A stretch of 64,000 bases of DNA from Alopecurus myosuroides (Eukaryota > Streptophyta > Magnoliopsida > Poales > Poaceae): NCBI GenBank assembly GCA_028641055.1, contig CM054060.1, forward strand, positions 299,401,835 to 299,465,834, given 5' to 3'. This document shows, in pieces, positions 57,933 to 64,000 of this stretch. Within the stretch, counting starts at the first letter, position 1, and every line of letters starts with the position of its first letter. The translations under genes and the position numbers were made by a program. The notes under the pieces are model-generated. The model did not search any database. It was not told the DNA's origin and saw nothing but the letters and a program-made list of their open reading frames with translations.

Positions 57933-59399
57933 CAAAATGCTCGTGATGTTTTACTGCTAGACAGTAATGAGTCGACAACTTATCCGGAAGCGATGGTGGG
58001 ACCTGATTCCGAGTCATTGCTTGGAGCCATGAGGTCCGAGTTAAAGTCCATGGATGAAAACCAAGTTTAGAATTTGGTTGATCTGCCTGACGGTGCAAGA
58101 CCCGTCAAGTGAAAATGGGTCTTTAAGAAGAAAACTGGTATGGATGGAAATATTTCCGTCTATAAAGCACGACTTGTCGCGAAGGGGTTCCGACAGGTTC
58201 AAGGAGTTGACTACGACGAGACCTTCTCGCCCGTAGCGATGCTTAAATCAGTTCGGATCATGTTAGCCATAGCAGCCTATTTCGACTATGAGATATGGCA
58301 GATGGATATCAAGACGGCTTTCCGTAATGGAAATTTAACTTAGGACGTGTATATGATACAGCCCGAAGGATTTGTCGATCCAGATAAGGCTGACAAGGTA
58401 TGCAAACTTCAGAAATCCATTTATGGTTTGAAGCAACCATCTCAGAGTTGGAACATTCGTTTTGATGAGGTAGTCAAATCGTTTGGCTTCATCAAGAGCG
58501 ATCATGATTCTTGTTTATATAAGAAGTTTAGTGTGAGCAAAGTAAATTATCTAATTTTATATGTGGACGACATATTACTGATGGGAAATGATGTCATGAT
58601 GTTGCAAGAAACCAAAGAATCATTGGAAAGGAGTTTCTCAACGAAGGATTTTGGTGAGGAGACTTACATACTGGGAATCGGGATCTATAGAGATAGATCA
58701 AGGCGGCTCATTGGATTGAGTCAGAATACATATCTGGACAAAGTTTTGAAGAAATTCAAAATGGAAGAGTCTAAGAAGGGGTTCTTACCGATGTCCCATG
58801 GTGTAAAACTTAGCAAGACTCAGTGTCCTTCGACGACTGCTGAGAGAAGTTGGATGAGTGTGATCAAATATGCTTTGGCAATCGGATCCATCATGTATGC
58901 CATGATTTGCACTAGGCCGGATGTTTCCTATGATCTAAGTGTAACGAGCAGATACCAGGATGACCCTGGCGAAACCCACTGGGCAGCGGTTAAAACCATC
59001 CTTAAGTACTTGAGAAGGACTAAGGACAAGTTCCTAGTTTATGGAGGTGATGAGAAATTCAGTGTAAAGGGTTACACGGATGCGAGTTATCTCACCGACT
59101 CAGATGATTCTCGTTTGCAATCTGGATACGTTTTCGTAATGAACGGAGGAGCTGTGAGCTGGAAGAGTTCCAAGCAAGATACCGTGTCTGCATCTACAAC
59201 AGAGGCTGAGTATACTGTTGCCTCGGAGGCTGCAAAGGAAGCGATCAGGAACCTCCTGATAGATCTTGGTGTGGTTCAGGGCGTGTCCAATCCATTGGAC
59301 GTATATTGTGACAACAATGGTGCTATCGCACAAGCCAAGGAACCTAGACAAGACCAGAAGAACAAACATATACTCATGCGTTACCACCTCATTTGCTAG
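57933..59399 (+). pseudogene. Copia reverse transcriptase and RNase H
   Basis: Stops interrupt the start near 58068, 58110 and 58340. The RT then reads VYKARLVAKGFRQVQGVDYD, a motif block with MDIKTAF (first Asp), and YVDDILLMGN (catalytic pair) near 58560. The RNase H follows with GYTDASYLTDS near 59070, TEAEY near 59203 and YCDNNGA near 59306. The copia order (integrase before RT) is clear, which separates it from the gypsy elements in the window. Confidence 0.85.
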
Positions 59400-59561
59400 T
59401 TTGATGAACAAGGTGATATCAAGTTATGCAAAGTACACACGGATGCAAACATTGCAGATCCGTTGACAAAGGCGCTACCACGGCCAAAGCATGAGGCGCA
59501 CATGAGAGGTATGGGCATTCGATGCCTAGGCATATGATGTCGAGATGATTGACTCTAGTGC

Positions 59562-59572
59562 AAGTGGGAGAC
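59562..59572 (+). promoter_or_regulatory. Copia polypurine tract
   Basis: AAGTGGGAGAC directly before the 3' LTR. Confidence 0.7.
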
Positions 59573-60902
59573 TGCTGGGAGTATGCCCTAGAGGCAATCA
59601 TGTATAATGTAATTCCCAATGTATTCATAAAGTTATTAAGTCATCCTTGTTTTGAACATTGAATATAATTTGTTGAATATGTGATTCGATTGTGGAACTA
59701 TGCATTCATGTTGTTCATGCTAAATTGTCCTTGGTCATTAAGGTTGTGGTGGACACACACCCTAGACTAATATGAGTGTTGGCTGATGACTCGGTTCCAC
59801 TTGTCATGGGCATGGTGATGCCATTCCAACGATCATAGACTTGGATAAAGAGTTTAGCATGTCAGAATGACCCATATTGAGATGCAACGAGTAAGTCCTC
59901 ATTTGCATGTCTCAATCAATGTAATCCTTAGACCTGAGATTGTCGCACAATCCGAGTTGTGGATCATCGACTTAGGTTCTGTCAAACGCTGTTCCGTGAC
60001 AAGGCAGTTATAAAGGCAGAGTTCGGGTCGAATGAGAAGCAAACTGCGTGATGTGGATAATCAAGATGAGATTTTGCCCCTCCGAATGGAGAGATATTCT
60101 CTGGGCCCTCTCGAGTGATGTGATTCCGGAAGCATGGCCATGCGTGACTCAGTTAAGTGTTAACTATGGCTATTGACTAAGATTTAGTCAGATGAATCAT
60201 ATATCACGGACCGAGAAGAGAGTTGAGCTATTTAAGGGATGACGATGATTCGCCTATAGTTCGAACAAGGTATATCGTGAGGCAAAAGGGACTCAGATGA
60301 AAGTCTCATTGGAAGGTATGTCGTCAGGACTCTATGGCACTTGGGAGTCGGCATGTTCTGCTAGGAGCCGCTACCGATTGATCGATTGCGAGTCGGACTC
60401 CAATCGTGTCCAAGTCACCATGAGCCTGCAGGGTCGCACAATTAAGAGCAGGAGCAAATATATTAGCCGGGTTGGACCCGAACCAGAAATGGACTAAATT
60501 AGTGAGTTTGACTCACAGAGGGAATGGGCCACAAGCATTATGAAGCCCACTCCCACTCGCTATATAAAGAGGGGCGCAGGTTGCCCAGGGGGCACGTTAT
60601 TCCACTCCCATGCGTTGGGAACCCTAGCCCCACTCAGTCCGGCCGTCGCACCGGACCTAGCAGTCCGCCGTCGGAGCTCCTCCTCGTATGTGTGGATACC
60701 GGCAGAGGTGTTGTTTGTTCAGCACTTCCACGATCGCGGGATTGGATCGGCTGGATCAGATCGTGGGACTATACTGCATCGACGTTCTTCATCGATAATC
60801 CGCACCTGCGCGTCTAGTGGTAATCCTTGTGGCCTTCTACCTCGGCTAGATCTTGGAAGTACCGCGTATAAAAGTTTTCGCTTATCTCTACGCGTTCCAA
60901 CA
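59573..60902 (+). repeat. Copia 3' LTR
   Basis: It begins TGCTGGGAGTATGCCCTAGA, ends CGCGTTCCAACA, and is 1330 bases long. It is immediately followed by LINE-2 sequence. Confidence 0.9.
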
Positions 60903-61702
60903 GGGGTCACTAGGGCAGGCATGGATGGCTGAAGCCGGCGAGCAAGGATTTTGGAAAGGATATTCGCAAAACCGTGGATAAGACTTATGGGCCAAAAATC
61001 CACGGGCCTGCAAGACCCATTAACCTTGGGGATAAGAGTTAACAGAGCACCATTGAGCAACTGTAGGCCCTACTGAAGTTCTGCGCAAAAAGACCGAAAG
61101 CTTCATAATATCTTCTTTGATGATGTCCCAAGCAAGGCGATAGAAGAGGCCAGTAAATTCGTCAGGGCTCGGGGCCTTCCTTGGATGGATATCAAGGGTA
61201 GCTTATTTAACTTCATTGGCCTCAAAACTAGCGTCAGGAGAAGAGAGACCCACATGGGGGAAAGGCAAAGCGTCGAGGTTCAGTGAGAGCTCTGGCGGGG
61301 AGTACAAGACAATGATCGAGTTGAAGTGATCCCACATGGCGTGCAACTTATCCAGATCCTCAGAGAGCGAGATTTCATCCATATCCATGGAGGGGATGAG
61401 GTTTTTACTCCTATGGGAAGAGGCCTTCATGTGGAAGAACTTTGAATTGAAGTCCCTCTCCTTGAGCCAGAGAAAGCGAGATCTCTGCCGCCATCTACAT
61501 CTTTCCAGAGCTGCCAGGCCCTGACATCTCATCTTCAGGGCCTTCCCGAACTAATGTTCCTCCGGAGTTAGCTATCGCTGATCTCTGGCCTGATCCAGAC
61601 AGAAGATAAGCTCATTCACAATTGCAGCTCTGAGGCGTTTTTCATTGATCAATCTAGTGTTTCAGGCTTGCAGATGCTTCACAGTATGCGAAAGCTTTAG
61701 GT
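60903..61702 (-). pseudogene. LINE-2 segment 1: linker between endonuclease and reverse transcriptase
   Basis: Minus-strand frames include LINEKRLRAAIVNELIFCLD, then RSRFLWLKERDFNSKFFHMK, and the start of the RT domain (ALLTLIPKV, ILSKILARRLQPSMPALVTP). This is the usual order before RT in grass L1 elements. Stops at about 61550 and 61655 and frame changes show decay. On the right it is cut by the SIRE-like LTR at 61703. Confidence 0.82.
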
Positions 61703-61854
61703 GCAGGTTTGAAAGTCCAAACGCGCTTAAATCATCTTGTTTTGGTGTTTGTTAACAACACATGTATCCTTAAGTGTCTTGATGTATTTTAGGGCTTAAA
61801 CAACATATTTGATGTGGTGGTATGGTGTTACAAAAAGGAGTAAAGTCTCTGGAA

Positions 61855-62370
61855 TTTGTTCTGCTGGAGTTTACTCCAGGCTGGAGTCTCCGGTCTCCCA
61901 GACCAGAGTCTCCGGTGTGAAGAAATTCACCAGGACGATTTCTCTGGATTTCTGGTGTCGCCTGTGATACCCAGACCGGAGACTTACCGGAGATACACCG
62001 GAGTCTCCGGTGTGGGTGTTCCCTCTGAAGAATTTGGCTAAGTCATTTCTGGTGTCGCCTGCGGTACTTGGTCCGGAGACTTACACGAGACTGTCCGGAG
62101 TCTCCGGTGTGCCAGTGTTCTATGCTCTCGACTGACCCCAGACACTCTGTGAGCTCAAACGACTAAGTCAAGACCAGAGTCTCCGGTCCTCCAGGCCGGA
62201 GTCTTCGCACTGAAGATTTCCTGGAGTTTCTCAAGGTGGTGAACTTGGTGTCGCCTGCTGTACTCGGTCCGGAGACTCTCCGGAGACAGTCCGGAGTCTC
62301 AGGTCCAGTGGGTCTGCGAAAATGCTCAGACCGGAGTCTCCGGCATTTACACCGGAGTGTCTGGTGTGGG
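61855..62370. repeat. Array of CCGGAGTCTCCGG palindromes in the SIRE-like LTR
   Basis: At least ten imperfect copies of GGAGTCTCCGG(T) or its complement occur, alternating in orientation, with a longer recurring phrase TGGTGTCGCCTG(Y)GNTAC near 61953, 62050 and 62250. Each copy is itself nearly palindromic, so both strands carry it. See the findings. Confidence 0.75.
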
Positions 62371-62412
62371 TTTCGTAGAAATGCTCCAACGGCTCCAAGA
62401 CTTTATGAGGGG

Positions 62413-62420
62413 TATAAATA
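62413..62420 (+). promoter_or_regulatory. TATA box in the SIRE-like LTR
   Basis: GGGGTATAAATACCCCC directly follows the palindrome array, a likely core promoter. Confidence 0.6.
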
Positions 62421-63137
62421 CCCCCTCCCCTCTACCTACCTTGGGTTAGCTCGTCCAGAATTAAAGTCACCATTGTTGGAGCTCCCCCGCCTTGCTAGAT
62501 CTCCCAATCCCTCCACCCAAAAGCCTTGATCTTTGGAGGATTGAAGGAGAAGGCCCCGATCTACGTCTTCACCAACCGGATTTCATTTCCCCTCTCATTT
62601 GCTTGAGGGATCTTTGCCTAGGTTTCCTCTTGTGGAGAACCTAGGCTTGTTGCTACTCTTGGTGATTTGTCAGTGTTGGGAGCCCCCAATTTGGTTGTGG
62701 GTGTGTGCCCCAAACTTGTTTGTAAAGGACTCGATCCCCGCCTCAAAGGGGTTCAATAGTGGAAGGTGAACTAGGCCTTTGTGGCGGAGTTCATTGGAGA
62801 ATAGGGTGAGGCCTTCGTGGCGTTGAGTAGGCCTTTGTGGCGAGCTCACACCCCTCCAACGAGATGTACTCCCTTAACAAGGAGGAACTCGAAAATACAT
62901 CGTGTCTCCGCGTGCTTCCTATCGGTTATCTCGTTCCCTTATATTTTACTTACTTTCACTTGTAGCATTTATTGTTGTACTAGTTGCTTTAATTGCTTTC
63001 CTTGTCATATAGCTAAATTCACCTTAGTTGCACTATGTAGAGAATTTACATTTGTGTCAAGCCTAAACTACTAGAAAAATTAAAATTGGTCGTAGTACCT
63101 AGTCACCCCCTCTAGGTGCCCATACTTTACTTTCATT

Positions 63138-63149
63138 TGGTATCAGAGC
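63138..63149 (+). promoter_or_regulatory. Primer binding site of the SIRE-like element
   Basis: TGGTATCAGAGC, two bases after the LTR end. Confidence 0.9.
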
Positions 63150-63190
63150 CTCGGCTCTTCTATCGGGATTAACCGCCTAAGAGTTTTAGT

Positions 63191-64000
63191 ATGGGAGAAG
63201 ATTCGGATACCGAAGCGTCCGTAGCTAGGGTGTCCATGGATGATCTCAATGAGTTGAGAAATTCATTGACCTCATCCATAGACACCAAATTTTATGAGTT
63301 GCGTCAAGTCTTGGAGGAACTCCTCAAAGCCAAAGGACCGGAGGTCGCCGACTCTACTCCTCTGGAAGTTACTCCGGAGGGCGCCAAGAAAGGGGTAGAT
63401 GGTGATCCATCTAAAACCGCTTCCGCCGAAAACTCCACCGAGAAGGGTACGGAAGTAGAGGGAGAATTTCACTCCGGCAAAGGACATTATTCTCCTGATC
63501 CCCCGTCCCACATCCTCATATAATTCCTAGGGGAGATTCACCTAAAATTGATGCTTGGATCAAAAGGAAGTACATGATTGCCCTAATGCCATTTGAGGGT
63601 GCGGACTTGAAGAGCATTCAAGGAAGACATGATTTCTCTTCCATGACCTCAACTCAAGTGATGCAAGAAATGTGCTCCTATCAAGTGCAAACCAATAATG
63701 CTCTTGACAACCATGCTAGGGCCATTGGAATGCACAAAGGAGCATCAGTTGCTTTGAAGGCCAAGGTTGTGTCAAGAGAGGTTGAGTATGAAGAAGAAGG
63801 AGAAGAGGCATTACCTCCTTTGAAGGAACAAAACTATGATCCCGTGATAAAGGATCTCATTGCTCTCACCGTGCAAAAGTTTTGGAGGAATCCTCCCAAA
63901 GGCAAGAAGTTTGTTGAGGAAAATACCAAGTCTCGCTATGGCAATGATGGGGCTCAAAAAGTGAGGTCTTGCTTCAATTGCCAAGATAAGTACCACTTCA
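63191..64000 (+). pseudogene. SIRE-like gag, frameshifted and apparently shortened
   Basis: The ATG at 63191 opens 110 codons (MGEDSDTEASVARVSMDDL), helical and acidic, and then the frame shifts near 63500. From about 63529 another frame reads DSPKIDAWIKRKYMIALMPF, then SSMTSTQVMQEMCS, a Glu-rich segment, and RSCFNCQDKYHF at the window edge, the start of a CCHC knuckle. The core capsid segment expected between the N-terminal region and MIALMPF is missing, which suggests an internal deletion. The identification rests on the late zinc knuckle and overall layout. Confidence 0.65.

Larger units (their letters stand above)
53579..60902 (+). mobile_element. Ty1/copia retrotransposon, full length but decayed, in LINE-2
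   Basis: LTRs at 53579-54904 and 59573-60902 (TG...CA), a Met-tRNA primer site, gag, protease, integrase, reverse transcriptase, RNase H and a polypurine tract are all present in copia order. The flanking 5-mers are AAGGT and GGGGT, an imperfect target duplication consistent with age. At least five stops and one frame change break the polyprotein. The LTRs differ at about 19 positions in their first 200 bases (by eye), far more than the Tekay pair. The sublineage is not assigned. Confidence 0.9.
30272..61702 (-). mobile_element. LINE-2: L1-type retrotransposon split into five pieces by later insertions
   Basis: Five minus-strand segments read in order as one ORF2: linker (61702-60903), start of reverse transcriptase (53578-53523), main reverse transcriptase (34188-32822), C-terminal zinc-binding region (32510-32275) and tail (30682 to about 30272). 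Removing the intervening elements joins the pieces at or near codon precision. The Helitron gap closes between the Y and V of a conserved motif. The 3' end is placed by a short CAAAACAA tail. ORF1 and the endonuclease would lie beyond the SIRE-like element and out of the window. Several stops and frameshifts make this an old copy. Confidence 0.85.
61703..63135 (+). repeat. SIRE-like 5' LTR
   Basis: It begins TGCAGGTTTGAAAGTCCAAA, ends TTTACTTTCA, and is 1433 bases long. The left edge is where the LINE-2 frame stops; the right edge is set by the primer site. Confidence 0.75.
61703..64000 (+). mobile_element. SIRE-like Ty1/copia element: 5' LTR and start of gag (partial)
   Basis: A TG...CA LTR, a Met-tRNA primer site two bases after it, and a gag frame on the plus strand, running off the right edge. 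The long gag with a central KALKAK-type region and late zinc knuckle, and an LTR rich in CCGGAGTCTCCGG palindromes, resemble SIRE-lineage elements of grasses. This lineage call is by resemblance. It inserted into LINE-2. Confidence 0.75.

Noticed and set aside
61855..62370. Repeat array as a CRISPR array
   Set aside because: The units are imperfect palindromes with irregular spacing inside an LTR of a eukaryotic retroelement; no cas genes.

Overview
This window is almost certainly nuclear DNA of a grass (Poaceae), and probably a large-genome pooid grass. I see no ordinary host gene with confidence. Nearly every base can be assigned to nested transposable elements: L1-type LINEs, Ty3/gypsy elements of the Tekay and Tat types, Ty1/copia elements, a Helitron, a Mutator-like element (MULE) and a MITE. 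Plant introns, initiator-Met tRNA primer sites (TGGTATCAGAGC) and a repeat resembling the abundant pooid sequence that starts TGATACGTC all point the same way. The grass assignment is inference from element types; no species is claimed.

Layout. (1) 1-4612: 5' half of a LINE on the minus strand (LINE-1), with a broken ORF1 and an uninterrupted endonuclease frame that runs off the left edge. (2) About 5670-8395: a decayed plus-strand LINE (LINE-3), joined in frame at about 8396 to the RNase H/integrase end of a plus-strand Tat gypsy fragment (to about 11214). (3) 11215-27124: a minus-strand Tekay gypsy array in the order partial leader, LTR, complete internal region, LTR. It lies against the gag gene of (4), a minus-strand Tat element (27125-29930). 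(5) About 30272-61702: one minus-strand LINE (LINE-2), cut into five pieces by a 1.6 kb repeat, a MITE, a Helitron and a copia element, and bounded on the right by a SIRE-like copia element that runs off the right edge.

The most informative part is inside LINE-2. A Helitron (34189-53522) sits exactly between A and T of a LINE codon and ends in a classical hairpin plus CTAG. It carries no visible Rep/helicase but does hold exon-like fragments of captured host sequence. The Helitron was itself invaded by an 11.1 kb MULE (37629-48761) with a perfect 9-bp target duplication. That MULE carries two convergent genes. One is a four-exon FAR1/MURA-type transposase with an open frame (about 946 residues). 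The other is a twelve-exon gene encoding a Ulp1-like C48 cysteine protease, with one in-frame TGA. The pairing resembles the Ulp1-carrying MULEs described in Arabidopsis as KAONASHI. Its introns and spacers carry a dispersed TTGCT(A/C)C repeat that I cannot explain.

The relative order can be read from the nesting: LINE-2 is oldest; the 1.6 kb repeat, MITE, Helitron, copia and SIRE-like elements entered it; the MULE entered the Helitron. The copia LTRs differ at about one base in ten over their first 200 bases, while the Tekay LTRs are nearly identical, so the Tekay array is much younger.
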